This document shows positions 33,459-45,951 of a stretch of 64,000 bases of DNA, piece by piece. The translations under genes were made by a program, and so were the position numbers. Where the stretch lies: contig NC_134400.1 of NCBI RefSeq assembly GCF_050003625.1, positions 196,367,918 to 196,431,917 on the forward strand, in the 5' to 3' direction. Under the pieces are notes generated by a model. The model saw only the letters and a list, made by a program, of their open reading frames with translations. It ran no database searches and was not told the origin of the DNA. This DNA comes from Haematobia irritans. Lineage: Eukaryota > Arthropoda > Insecta > Diptera > Muscidae. Within the stretch, counting starts at the first letter, position 1, and every line of letters starts with the position of its first letter.

Positions 33459-35960
33459 AAAATTTTATTTCTATAGAAAATTCTGTCAAAATGTTATTTC
33501 TATAGAAAATTTTGTCAAAATTTTATGTCTATAGAAAATTTTGTCAAAATTTTATTTCTTTAGAAAACTTTTTCAAAATGTTATTTCTATAGAAAATTCT
33601 GTCAAAATGTTATTTCTATAGAAGATTTTATTAAAATTTTTATTCTATAGAAAATTTTGTCAAAATTTTATGCCTATAGAAAATTTTGTCAAAATTTTAT
33701 TTCTATAGAAAATTTTGTCAAAATTTTATTTCTACAGAAAATTCTATCAAAATGTTATTTCTATAGAAAATTCTGTCAAAATTTTATTTCTATAGAAAAT
33801 TTTCTTAAAATTTTATTTCTATAGAAAATTCTGTCAAAATTTTACTTCTATGGAAAATTTTGTCAAAATTTTATTTCTGTAGAAAATAAAATTTTATTTG
33901 CTATAGAAAATTTTCTCACAATGTTATTACTATAGAAAATTTTATTAAAATTTGTATTCTATAGAAAATTTTGTCAAAATATTATTTCTATACAAAATTT
34001 TATTAAAATTTTTATTCTATAGAAAATTTTATTAAAATTTTTATTCTATAGAAAATTCTGTCAAAATTTTATTTCTATTGAAAATTTTCGCAAAATTTTA
34101 TTTCTATAGAAAATTTTCTCAAAATTTTATTTCTATAGAAAATTTTGTCAACATTTTATTTCTATAGAAAACTTTTTCAAAATTTTATTACTATAGAAAA
34201 TTTAATCAAAAATTTTATTTCTATAGAAAACTTTTTCAAAATGTTACTTCTATAGAAAATTCTGTTAAAATGTTTTTTTCTATAGAAAATTCTGTCAAAA
34301 TTTTACTTCTATAGAAAAATTTATTTCTATAGAAAATTCTGTCAAAATTTTACTTCTATAGAAAATTTTGTCAAAATTTTATTTCTATAGAAAATTTTGT
34401 CATAATTTTTTTTTGCTATAGAAAAATTTCTCATAATTTTATTTCTATAGAAAATTTTGTCAAAATTTTATTTCTATAGAGAATTTTGTCATAATTTTAT
34501 TTGCTATAGAAAATTTTCTCAAAATGTTATTTCTATAGAAAATTTTGTCAAAATTTTATTTGCTATAGAAAATTTTCTCAAAATGTTATTTCTTTAGAAA
34601 ACTTTTTCAAAATGTTATTTCTATAGATAATTTTATTAAAATTTTTATTCTATAGAAAATTTTGTCAAAATTTTATTTCTATAGAAAATTTTCTTAAAAT
34701 TTTATTTCTATAGAAAATTCTGTCAAAATTTTACTTCTATGGAAAATTTTGTCAAAATTTTATTTCTATAGAAAATTTTGTCATAATTTTATGTGCTATA
34801 GAAAATTTTCTCACAATGTTGTTACTATAGAAAATTTTATTAAAATTTGTATTCTATAGAAAATTTTGTCAAAATATTATTTCTATACAAAATTTTACTT
34901 CTATAGAAAATTTTGTCAAAATTTTATTTCTATAGAAAATTTTGTCATAAATTTTTTTGCTATAGAAAATTTTGTCATAAATTTTTTTGCTATAGAAAAT
35001 TTTCTCAAAATGTTATTTCCATAGAAAATTTTGTCATAATTTTATTTCTATAGAAAATTTTGCCAAAATTTTATTTCTATAGAGAATTTTGTCATAATTT
35101 TATTTTCTATAGAAAATTTTCTCAAAATGTTATTTCTATAGAAAATTTTGTCAAAATTTTATTTGCCTTAGAAAATTGTGTCAAAATTTTATTTCTATAG
35201 AAAATTCTGTCAAAATTTTACTTCTATGGAAAATTTTGTCAAAATTTTATTTCTATAGAAAATTTTGTCATAATTTTATTTGCTTTAGAAAATTTTCTCA
35301 CAATGTTATTACTATAGAAAATTTTATTAAAATGTGTATTCTATAGAAAATTTTATTAAAATTTTTATTCTATAGAAAATTCTGTCAAAATTTTATTTCT
35401 ATAGAAAATTTTCGCAAAATTTTATTTCTATAGAAAATTTTCTCAACAGTTTATTTCGATAGAAAACATTTTCAAAATGTTATTACTATAGAAAATTTTG
35501 TCAAAAATTTTATTTCTATAGAAAACTTTTTCAAAATGTTACTTCTATAGAAAATTCTGTTAAAATGTTATTTCTATAGAAAATTCTGTCAAAATTTTAC
35601 TTCTATAGAAAAATTTATTTCTATAGAAAATTCTGTCAAAATTTTACTTGTATAGAAAATTTTGTCAAAATTTTATTTCTATAGAAAATTTTGTCATAAA
35701 TTTTTTTGCTATAGAAAAATTTCTCAAAATGTTATTTCCATAGAATATTTTGTCATAATTTTATTTCTATAGAAAATTTTCTCAAAATGTTATTTCTATA
35801 GAAAACTCTGTCAAAATGTTATTTCTATAGATAATTTTATTAAAATTTGTATTCTATAGAAAATTTTGGCAAATTTTTATTTCCATAGAAAAATTTTATC
35901 AAAATTTAATTTCTATAGAATTTTTTTGTCAAAATGATATTTTTAGAGAAAATTTTGACC
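33459..35960 (-). repeat. 29-bp satellite array A6
   Basis: About 85 monomers. Variant types recur as groups (TATTAAAATTTTTATTCTAT, TTCTGTCAAAATTTTACTTC, TTTGTCATAATTTTATTTGC), suggesting multi-monomer duplications. The right edge is ragged at about 35960, with no element terminus. Confidence 0.9.
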
Positions 35961-37835
35961 AAACTTGTGAACGTATAAATTTTTTTCATTTTATGGAATA
36001 CATCGGGGAAGTACTGTTTCTTCCATTTTTTGCCATTTTTCCACTACTTATTGCTGTTTACTGTAATTTTTCAACTATGAAGCATGTTATTCGGAATTGT
36101 CTGTTTCAAAAATATTTCAGCAATTAAGCTTTATGAAAGAGCACGTTTTATTCGCATTGCGTTAATGGTTCAATAATTCAAGTGTTGCTTTAAACAAAAT
36201 AAAGCAAAATATAATTTAATAGTTCTGAAAAAGAGTTTCAATCACGTTTGCATGGGAATGTGGGGGAGCTATAATAATTGTGAATAGTGTAGACTAAAAT
36301 TGAAAATTTGTAATATTGCGTTTGTTTTTTGACAAACCTGCTTAATGTTGTTGGCAACCTTCTGACAAACCATTAGTTAGTCGTTTTTTGTTTTTTTAAT
36401 TTGCTGACCCCAGATTTATAGTTTATCACGTAAAAACCACGTGTTTTAGTTTTATTTTTGGCTTTAACACCCTATTTGGAAATTGGCTTGGATTAATGAT
36501 ATTTCATTGGTTGCCTTCATGGGATTTGTTGACAAACAAATAGTAAAAACCAATCACAAAAAATCCCCTCCAACCAAAATACGTCAAATAATACATCAAT
36601 TAATATTCATTGCGAGTTTTAGTAATTCATGGTTGCACTATGTTCCCTTATTTCTCAGACAGAGTGAATTATTTGTCTTCTAGTTTTGCCAATTTGAAAC
36701 CAATAAAATGACCAATTGAATAATGCGACAACATCATCGAGGGTTTCATTGAAAACTTGATATGCGAACCACGTATTTTTTTATTTATTTACTAAAAGGA
36801 TATGATTTGCATGGGTGAGTTGTAGTTTTAGAAAAATCAATAGGGTAAAAATTTAACAAATCCATTGGGGACATTGAACCTGAAATCTATTCTAAAAAAA
36901 AGAAAAATAAAATTAATGGATTCACTAAAAAATATAGCCTTTTGGGGCGGCCATTATTTTATATAAAATTCCCTAAAAATCGTAATCTTGTAATATAAAA
37001 CAGCACAGTAAAGGGAGGTTAAGGTGAGAAATAAATCGCCGATTTCCCAAAATTTTTGTTGGTTATATACCTACTTATTGTAACATAGTATTGTTGCTTT
37101 TCGTTGTTAAATATGTTTCAACATTAATATTTTGTTTTTCAAAACTTTTTGTGAGAGTTACAAAAATAAACTCAATATTCCACTTAACCTTTGATACCAT
37201 TTAACCAACCTTCCCTGGCGAAAATGATAAGAATTCTGTTAAGCATATTTCCTGAAAACCAATTTACAACGTTAAGCTTTTCCTAATTGTTTCCCGATAT
37301 AATTAACACTTTGTTGTCAAACACAGCACCAGACTAAAATGTCTACACAATTTTTCGTTTTTTTTTCCTCTTATGTAATTTCTTAAGTTATATTTTGAAA
37401 GGCCGGTCATGGCCCAGAAAGTATGGACATTATAAAACACGTGCTTTTTTTTCTGCAAGGTAACATTTAAAACCTTTATGGTCTACAAAAACATACCATA
37501 CAAAATTGTTAACAGAAGGCAATAGCCAAAATAGACCCATACGAGTACAAATGAAATCAGACAAAGAATTCCAGGTTTTCAAAGCAATTATAATCCGCTT
37601 AAATGAGATCTCTTTATGAAAAACGTCATATGAGTGAAGAAAGAAACAGATAAAAACAAATGAAGAATCATAAACGTGTGGAAGATTTCTATGAGACGAG
37701 CAGTTTTTATGAAGTCGCTATGATACCTAGTTTAAAAAAAAAAAAACAACCTTTGTGGATATTTATATAATAAAAATTCAATCTTCCTGCAGAAAATTAT
37801 ATTCAAGGTTTTCGAAACTGCCCATTTATGGATCA
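35961..37835. other. AT-rich unique region
   Basis: No repeat family or coding exon recognised. A 66-codon frame at 36483 lacks any signal. Confidence 0.4.
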
Positions 37836-37845
37836 ACGTGATGAT

Positions 37846-38188
37846 AGGTTAGGTTATATGGCAGCCAGATGTATCAGGCTCACTTAGACTATTCAGTCCA
37901 TTGTGATACCACAGTGGTGAACTTCTCTCTTATCACTGAGTGCTGCCCGATTCCATGTTAAGCTCAATGACAAGGGACCTCCTTTTTATAGCCGAGTCCG
38001 AACGGCGTTCCACATTCCAGTGAAACCACTTAGAGAAGCTTTGAAACCCTCAGAAATGTCACCAGCATTACTGAGGTGGGATAATCCACCGCTGAAAAAC
38101 TTTTTGGTGTTCGGTCGTAGCAGGAATCGAACCCACGACCTTGTGTATGCAAGGCGGGCATGCTAACCATTGCACCACGGTGGCTCCC
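37846..38188 (-). mobile_element. Full-length tRNA-derived SINE with exact 10-bp TSD
   Basis: On the minus strand the head is tRNA-like. The A box TGGTGCAATGG (38178-38168) fits TRGYNNARNNG and the B box GGTTCGATTCC (38133-38123) fits the pol III consensus exactly. A CCTTG/CAAGG anticodon-type stem lies between them. A body of about 250 bp follows, ending in GGCTGCCATATAACCTAACC. The flanking duplication ACGTGATGAT occurs at 37836-37845 and 38189-38198. The same body occurs at 4135, 17588, 19708 and 47942. Confidence 0.92.
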
Positions 38189-38198
38189 ACGTGATGAT

Positions 38199-38400
38199 GG
38201 CTTATACAATATTTCCAAAAGGATCCATGTTTTTCGATTCAGTTATCTAAACGAAATATATCGTGACTCACGAATAATTTTATGATTAATTTACCTTACC
38301 GAAGTGTCTGAAAACATGAGTATTATTCAAATCGAGAGTGTTATTAAACTCTTAACATCCCAGGTGTCACTAGAATTGTAATTGAATTTAACTCTTAAGC
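38199..38400. other. Unique sequence
   Basis: Nothing recognised. Confidence 0.3.
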
Positions 38401-38406
38401 GTTTTA

Positions 38407-38623
38407 TGTTGGTGAGCAGGAATATTTTCGTGAGTGTAATTCGTTACTCACGCACACTCACGAAGATATTATTTTCGTGACTCACGCTCACGTACGACAT
38501 TTTGGTTTGTTAATCACGCTCACGCACACTCACGCTGTTGTCATTAGCGTGACTCACGACTCAAGCACGAATCACGAAAATTTTCATGAGTCACGACAAT
38601 TTCGTGTCACGTGCTCACCTCTA
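38407..38623. mobile_element. Probable hAT-like MITE rich in TCACG repeats
   Basis: The ends TGTTGGTGAGCA and TGCTCACCTCTA share an 8-bp perfect inverted core GGTGAGCA. The interior is built of CACTCACG/CGTGAGT motifs on both strands and could fold back on itself. The flanks do not give a clean 8-bp duplication, so the exact ends are uncertain. Confidence 0.5.
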
Positions 38624-39565
38624 GTTTAAACTCGATTACAAGGAACATAACTACTAAATCTGCCTACATTTATAGATAGGCGAGAGAGAGTGAGATGATA
38701 AGATTGTGGGCTGCCACCTAACTTAAGGCTAGATCTCTGAAACTTAAAATACTCTCCCAGTAATAAACCGCAATAATATTCACATAAAAGTGTCAAAACT
38801 TGATGCCCAAGTAGGTTTTAGTAACTACTCAATAGATCTACTCAAGAGACCGAGCGATGATTAGCTGATCAAAGGAATGGTCTTCATTCTTAAAAATTAG
38901 TATTAGCATTTATAATATCTAAATTTACTATGGTAGAAGAACGAAATTATTTTTGGAAAAAAAAAAAAACAATAAATACCACAAAATCACGGTTAGTGTA
39001 ACCGCCAATGTTGGCAATGTTTCCCCCTGAGGCCTATCTTTGACATTCATTGTTGGTTCATGGTTTTTAATGTTCTGTTATTTTTCACATGATTTTCTCG
39101 CTTTGTGGTATTACCATCATAAGCAATTTGCTATTTATTTTGGATTCCAATGTATTCGCTTGTTTTGTCACGTTTTTGGTTTTAATAGAAAATTCTTTAT
39201 CGTGGTTTTATGGTATGAAGTTACATTCCGTTATTTCATATTTACAAACGGAGAGGTTAAAAAGTATCAATTAGCAATTATCTATGATTCTCTCAAAACA
39301 TTATGTACGCTATGGTTTACTTCCACAGCGAATTAAATGATATTTTCCTTTTGTTACAGTAATATAGTGTGCATTTTTTAATCATATGCCATGTTATGGC
39401 AAACACCAACAAATTCGTAAAGAAATTAAGAGCAATTTTCATCTATCTCGAAATTAGTGCAAGATCAAGACTGTTTCTTTGCAGAGAGATATTACAGTAC
39501 ATTGTCTAGCAAACTCATACTGTTGGTATGTCAAACACGGGGATATGTAAACAATAGAGAATTCA
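38624..39565. other. AT-rich unique region
   Basis: A 98-codon frame (39040-39336) is hydrophobic and unsupported by splice or start signals. No feature called. Confidence 0.35.
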
Positions 39566-39569
39566 ATTT

Positions 39570-40128
39570 TTATACCCTTCTCCACACTGTGGAACAGGGT
39601 ATTATAAGTTAGTGCATATTTTTGCTATAAAATTAGCTTAAACAAGTGCAAAAAATTAATTATATTTAATACATTTTCTTGAATTTCTATTTACTTAGTT
39701 TTTTGATATTGGCGTGATGTCAGCGTTTGAAATACTGTTTTGTTAAAATTTTCTAATAATAGTCTACATTTTCTAGAATTAACCAAAATTATTCTTCCTG
39801 GGTAGGTTCACTGTTTTTTTAGTGAATGATTCGTTGTATAAGTTTAAATGATAAATTGTTTTAATTGTTTTACAATAAATACAATTGTATATTATTGGAG
39901 ATATAGGTACGTATGATCAACATGATTTTGAAGGATATAAAGTTGCGTTTGATGAACACAATTTGTCATTTTTTATAATGTATACGCAATAGAAACACTA
40001 TAATTATAGACCCCCTAATATATATACCGATCGCCTCAAAATCACCTCCTGAGTCGATCTAGCCCTTGGTATCCGTCCATCTAATATGTATTTATTTTTC
40101 GCAGGATTCTTGTCGCAATTATTAACCG
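39570..40128 (+). mobile_element. 5' part of a Helentron-like element, split by satellite A7
   Basis: It starts TTTTTATACCCTTCTCCACA with the complementary CAGGGTATTATAAG hairpin. It later carries ATATATATACCGATCGCCTC, GAGTCGATCTAGCCC, GTCCATC and TTCGCAGGATTCTTGTCGCA, the last matching the 7900-8620 copy. The sequence breaks into 29-bp monomers at about 40130 and resumes near 41500. Confidence 0.65.
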
Positions 40129-40129
40129 A

Positions 40130-41500
40130 AATAAAATCTTCTATAGAAAATTTTGTCAAAATTTTATTTCTATAGAGAAAATTTTATCAACATTTCATTT
40201 CTATACAAAATTTGTTAATTTTTTTTTTCTATATAGACAATTTTGCCAAAATTTCATTTCTATATAAAAAATTTTGCCAAAATGTTATTTCTATAGAAAA
40301 TTTTGTCAAAATTTTATTTCTATAGAAAATTTTGTCAACATTTTATTTCTATAGAAAATTTTATCAAAATTTTATTCTATAGAAAGTTTTGCCAAAATTT
40401 TATTTCTATAGAAAATTTTATCAACATTTTATTTCTATAGATAATTTTGTCAAAATTTTATTCTATAAAAAGTTTTGCCAAAATTTTATTTCTATAGAAA
40501 ATTTTACCAACATTTTATTTCTATAGATAATTTTGTCAAAATGTTATTTCTATAGATAGTTTTATCAAAATTTTATTTTTATAGAAAATTTTGCCAAAAT
40601 GTTATCTCTATTGAAAATTATGTAAAAATTTTATTTTTATAGAAAAATTTGTCAAAATTTTATTTCTATTGAACATTTCGGCAAAATTTTATTTCCATGG
40701 AACATTTTGGCAAAATTTTATTTCTATGGAAAATTTTGTTAAAATTGTATTTCTATAGAAAGTTTTGCCAAAATTGTATTTCTATAGAATATTTTGTCAA
40801 AAATTTATTTCTTAAAAATATTTTTGAGTATTGTTGACCTATTTTATGTTTATTCTGATTATTAATTTTGTTCGAACTCACATACAAAATCCCAGAAGAT
40901 GGTTAGTGGCACTAACCGAAATATTGGAAATAAATATTAAAACAAATCAATAATCGATTGTTTCTATGACCTCAAGCCGAACAAAATTAATAATCAAAAA
41001 AAAAATTATTTCTATAGAAAATTTTGCCATTGTATTTCTATAGAAGATTTTGGCGTAATTTTATTTCTATAGAAGATTTTGGCAAAATTTTATTTCTATA
41101 GAAAGTTTTGCCAAAATTTTATTTCTATAGAAAATTTTACCAAAATTTTATTTCTATAGATAATTTTGTCAACATTTTATTTCTATAGAAAATTTTTTCA
41201 AAATTTTATTGCAATAGAAAGTTTTTGCAAAGTGTTATTTCTATAGAAAATTTTGGCGAAATTTTATTTCTATAGAAAATTTTGTCCCAATTTTATTTCT
41301 ATCAATATTTTTTGCCAAATTTGTATTTCTATCGAAATTGTTGCCAAAATTTAATTTCTATAGAAAATTTTGTCAAATTGTATTTTTATAGAAAAATTTG
41401 TCAAAATTTTATTTCTATTTTATTTTACTTCCATAAAGAAATTTTGCCAAAATTTTATTTCTATAGAAGATTTTGGCAAAATTTTATTTCTACAGAAAAT
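40130..41500 (-). repeat. 29-bp satellite array A7
   Basis: About 40 monomers, with a non-satellite island at 40810-41000 that has inverted ends (TTATTAATTTTGTTCGAACT ... CGAACAAAATTAATAATCAA). The array lies between two pieces of one Helentron-like element. Confidence 0.85.
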
Positions 41501-41712
41501 TCAGATTTAGATATATCTCTCAAATATATTTGTATGTATCGCCCGATATTCCAAAATTGCCTTATTTATTAACCAATGTTACTCAAATTTCAAATTTAGG
41601 TGTCTTACCGATTTTAATTAGACTTACATATAGCTCTTATATAGGTATATTGCCCAATTTTCAAAATTTGGCTACATTAGCCACACTTATTAATCGTTTT
41701 GTTTTTTTTTTT
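41500..41712 (+). mobile_element. Continuation of the split Helentron-like element
   Basis: AGATTTAGATATATCTCTCA, TATGTATCGCCCGATATTCC and CCTTATTTATTAACCAATGT match the internal units of the 7900-8620 element. A second unit follows at about 41625. No 3' end is seen. Confidence 0.65.
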
Positions 41713-41755
41713 TTAATAATGGATTGTGTCCATTAGTGGCTCTGTAGGTGTAAGA

Positions 41756-42044
41756 CAGGGATGGGCAGAGAGAATTTTTTGTTTGTGTGCGAGACCGTAT
41801 GATGGCTCTCCTTATGTATTTCGACAAATGTTAATTGGAATTAAGAATAGACGAAGTTTACTTCGATATTAGGTTCTATCATTTAACATATTTTACCTTT
41901 TTGAAGGAAAGTATTTTTCGTTTTCTTTCTATTTAAAGATCTCTTTAATAGCTAATAATATTATCATATTCCCTATGAATTGCACAAAGAGAATGTTTTG
42001 GAGAGTAAAGGCAAAACGCCGCGTAGTTCTTTTGCCCATCACTG
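41756..42044. mobile_element. hAT-type MITE, copy 1 (289 bp)
   Basis: Terminal inverted repeats CAGGGATGGGCA and TGCCCATCACTG match at 11 of 12 positions. The flanking 8-mers GTGTAAGA (41748-41755) and GAGTAAAA (42045-42052) match at 6 of 8, as expected for an old 8-bp duplication. The CAGGG start and 8-bp TSD fit the hAT superfamily. It shares subterminal GTGTGCGAG and AACGCCGC with copy 2. No transposase. Confidence 0.75.
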
Positions 42045-42052
42045 GAGTAAAA

Positions 42053-45035
42053 TCAAGTATAGCTCCTAGTATCAACATCAGCATTTATGTGTTTTTGTTA
42101 AGTTGGTGAGGTGAGTAAGCGTGAGATGGAGGAATTTAGATGTCGAAGAGAGAAAGAGAGCATACCTAACCCATAGACAATAGATGTTATATAGATAGGC
42201 CATGTGTCTCTTTAAAAAAAATTTGTCAGTTCCAAAAATTAATTTTCTGACATTTCATTTTTAATTTTTTCGTAAAGAGTCAGTGCCAAATATTAATTTT
42301 CGTGCATTTGCTTTTGTGTTGTTCGTAAAGAGCAATGTTTTTATGGAAAATATGGCCAAAAACTTTTTGAACAGAAATGTTAACGTAGGATATCAGTTTA
42401 GAAATTAGGTCTGATGGACCCCACGTCAGTTATATTGTTAAAATTAGACCACCTCAGCTACAGAGGGTTAATGAATAATAACTTCAATATATTTTGACTA
42501 CTGACATTGATTATCGGATTCCTAAGAGTCTTCTTTTTAATTTCCGATTTAAGAGCCTTCTTTTTAATTTCCTACACTGAATATGAGTATTGTCGCGATG
42601 CCAAAGATTTCTTGTGTTTAAAATTCGAATGCGAAGAACGGCACATTTCTTTGATATTAAGTTTTTTCCTTTCCCATAAGACCATAATTTCAATTCAATG
42701 AAGTCGTTTAGTTCTTATAGTTAAGTAATTCGACTCAAAACTAGGTATCTTTACATGAAAGAAAATTTTGTTTGATTAAAGTCAAATTGGCTTTAATAAT
42801 TCTTTTCACAGTTAATAAAATTGTTTTTAAATTTATTGACAACGTTAAAGAATAGGAGATGTCTTTCAATACATTATTTTAAAGACATTTTATACTTGAA
42901 GTATAGAATAATTTCCACTTGAATTTGAATCTGAATTTGAAAATTTAGCTTGACATTAACACGTTTTGATAGAATTTGAAGAAAAAAAAATTGGAAAAAT
43001 TTAAAAGAGAATTGTGTCTTAAATTGTCTCAAATCCCTGCTTTTTTGACTCGATTTTACCTCTACACCGATACCATTGGTGTAAAGGCAAAATGTTTGGA
43101 ATCGGGCTAGTTATTTTTCAGTGTATTATGCGATAAGCAAGATATCTATTAAATTTAATTTTTATTTATCAGGGGTTTTTTCCATTGATGTATTGAGTGG
43201 TAAATGAGCGTTTCATTGTTCGAATTTGCGACTGTTAATACCTGTTTTAAAATTGTTCAAAAGTTTCCCAATATAAAATCCCAATCATGTAATGAAAATT
43301 AATTTTTTTTCTTTGTAAATTCAACGTAACTTGGTACATATTGATTATTCATTAGAGTCGCATAGACTTTTTACATTGAACTGGCCTTAATTTAATTGCA
43401 CATCAGCTGCATTGGAAAGGCCCAAAGTGACATAATCATTTATTCACATACACAAATCGATAGTTTAATATTTATAAAAAGGTTTTTTTTCATAAAAAAT
43501 CGATTTTTTCATAAACAAAAATTAATAATATCGTAAACAAAAATTTTAATAAAAATTTTTAATAGAAAAAATTGATTTTTTCATTAAAAAAAAAATAATA
43601 ATATCGTAAACAAAAATTTTAATAAAAATTTTAATAGCAAAATAAACAAATTTCAATTTTTATTAAAATAATATTTTATTTTATTATCATCTTATTTGTT
43701 TTTTTTTTTAATAAAATATCTTATAAATTATTAAAAAAAATGTTAATGCTAGTTTAATAAAGTTTTGTTTTTATTTTATTTTATTCGTCTTCTACATGAA
43801 ACAACCAACAGTTAATAAAAATACTAGGCCTTTTTTCGTATTAAATCGTCGTTGTTTTTGGTTACATATAATGTAACTAACAATGGTCTGATTAGTAAAG
43901 TGAAATTTAATTGTTGCAAAATATCAAGTGGAAACTGAAATATTAAAAAAAATCATTTATAGTTATAAGCATATATTGTTTCAAAATCTTTTGTTTTCAT
44001 TATATTAAATTGTAGTATATACGCTCCACCCATAAGATTTTCAAAACCAACAAATGATATAAAAATTATTTTTTTTTTATTCCAATAAATAGCCATTTTA
44101 TACACTAATAATTGATCATTCGATTTGATGGTATTTAGTATTCAATAATTTGTCATTCATATTTTAATAAAAATATTTACATACGAAAGCCATATAATAC
44201 TATATAATACCATTTTGTTTTGCATTCATCCAGAAAACAATTGGTGTTCATAAGTATGCAACAAAAATGCCCATTTTAATGGTCATAGAGCTTTATAAAT
44301 TATCATGAATATTTTTATGGATTAATAATTGATGTATTTCTTAAATGTCACATTTATATGGAAGTTTGTATAAAGATTTTTATAAATATATCAGGCAAAG
44401 TGATAAAAAAAAATTAATATTACCATACCAGACTAACTGGCAGACGGTGGAAGTTGTCTTAAAAAATGTCGGTGGACCCCATTTGAAATCACAGGAAATA
44501 AGCAAATCAGTTTTTAGGTTTAACATAATACAGTAGCGGTCCATGGGTCCTAAGGGAGTGTTATAAAATATTTATTATTTTAGCTTTCGAAATTTTACAA
44601 ATAAAAATTAAATTTAGCGAGAATTTGTAATTTCTTTTAATTTTATAGGAGAAGGTAAAACCAGTCTGAGAGATCCTTCTCTTCTTTAAAACTCGATCTT
44701 AAATTCTTGGCGTCGTAGTTAGTTTAATTTGTGTAACAAAAAATTCGTAAACGATAAGTATGTATCGAATGCCGTCAATGGTTTCATACTCTCTGCCATA
44801 GGCCTTAGATTCTACCCTGAGAAAAAAAAAACTTGCCCAGCTCCAAAGATTTTGTCTTTACATGAATGATTTGGATTTCGATTTCGAGCCAAAGAAGCGA
44901 CTTCGAGCCAAAGTATGAAAAAATGCTCTATTAAATTTGAGTTTTGCATACTTGATAATAACATTTATGATGCACCAGATTTATAAATACTCTATAAATT
45001 TTAAATTTCAAATTTGTACAAAAAAAAAATATGCA
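42053..45035. other. AT-rich unique region with a 73-bp direct repeat
   Basis: Mostly low-complexity AT DNA. At 43500-43640 a 73-bp unit (TAATATCGTAAACAAAAATT and neighbours) occurs twice in tandem; T/A-rich simple sequence follows to 43790. No gene recognised. A mirror-like motif (AAGAGTCTTCTTTTTAATTT and AAGAGCCTTCTTTTTAATTT) sits at 42526-42572. Confidence 0.45.
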
Positions 45036-45080
45036 CAAACTTATAATACCCTGTTCCACAGTGTGGCGCAGGGTATAATT
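45036..45080 (-). repeat. Isolated Helentron-like 5' terminal hairpin
   Basis: On the minus strand it reads TTATACCCTGCGCCACACTG, then TGGAACAGGGTATTATAAG, the same 5' end as at 39570. The interior is too worn to follow. Confidence 0.5.
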
Positions 45081-45180
45081 ATGTCCAAAACCACAAAAGC
45101 TTTGTTTACCATATAAATTTAAGAGAATCTACGGTTTACAAAGAGACGCTCTTTACTTTGGCGAAGGCAAATTAATCATC

Positions 45181-45689
45181 TACACGGGCGAAAAAGACTG
45201 TTTCTCATATGTTTGGGTGTAAAAGTTATATGTTTGGAACTCAAAATTTTTAACACAATATTTTTAAAATGCTTGCATTTAAAAATGTTGATAAACTAGC
45301 ATAACATGTTTGGGACATATGTATATGTTAATATGTTAGAACATATTATGTTTGGGACATAAAATGTTTGTAAATATAATATGCTTACAGATGCAAACAT
45401 ATATAAATTTGGAAATAGCATATAACCATTTATATGTGTTTAGAAAGAGAGACCTAGAGAGTATGCTGCAAGTAAAATAATGGAAATAACCAATTGGCGC
45501 CTTAAAAATATATCCACACAAAAAAAAAAATCATTCAAATTTTTCACTACCAGTGTATGCTCTAAGATGAAACATAAAATGTTTGAACAATACAAACAAT
45601 ATTTTGTTTGCACCAGTCCTGAAAATATATATGCTTGAAACAAAATATGTTTGGGGTATATGTTACAGAAGCGATTTTTTTAGGGTGTA
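45181..45689. mobile_element. TA-flanked MITE (family G), copy 2
   Basis: It begins TACACGGGCGAAAAAGACTG and ends GAAGCGATTTTTTTAGGGTG-TA. The interior repeats ATGTTTGGGACATA motifs as in copy 1 (15640-16355). Confidence 0.6.
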
Positions 45690-45760
45690 TGAAGAATCTA
45701 AGATCTTTGCTCTCTGCTGCCCATTTCTCATCTTCCTCACCTAACGTTTTTGATTTAAAT

Positions 45761-45943
45761 CAGGGATGGGCAGAGAGAAATGTGTGCTTGTGTGCGAGTC
45801 CATATGATCACTCTCTTTACATAGTTACGGGAAATGTTACTTGAATTTATAACTTTTCATTAGATATTTAGAGAAAAGGGTGTCAAAGAGAACGTTTCAG
45901 AGAGTGAGATCTGAACGCCGCACAGTCTCTTTAATCATCCCTG
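45761..45943. mobile_element. hAT-type MITE, copy 2 (183 bp) with perfect TSD
   Basis: It starts CAGGGATGGGCAGAGAGAAA and ends ATCATCCCTG; the outer 8 bp are perfect inverted repeats. The duplication ATTTAAAT flanks it exactly (45753-45760 and 45944-45951). The subterminal GTGTGCGAG and AACGCCGCACAGT are shared with copy 1. Confidence 0.88.
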
Positions 45944-45951
45944 ATTTAAAT

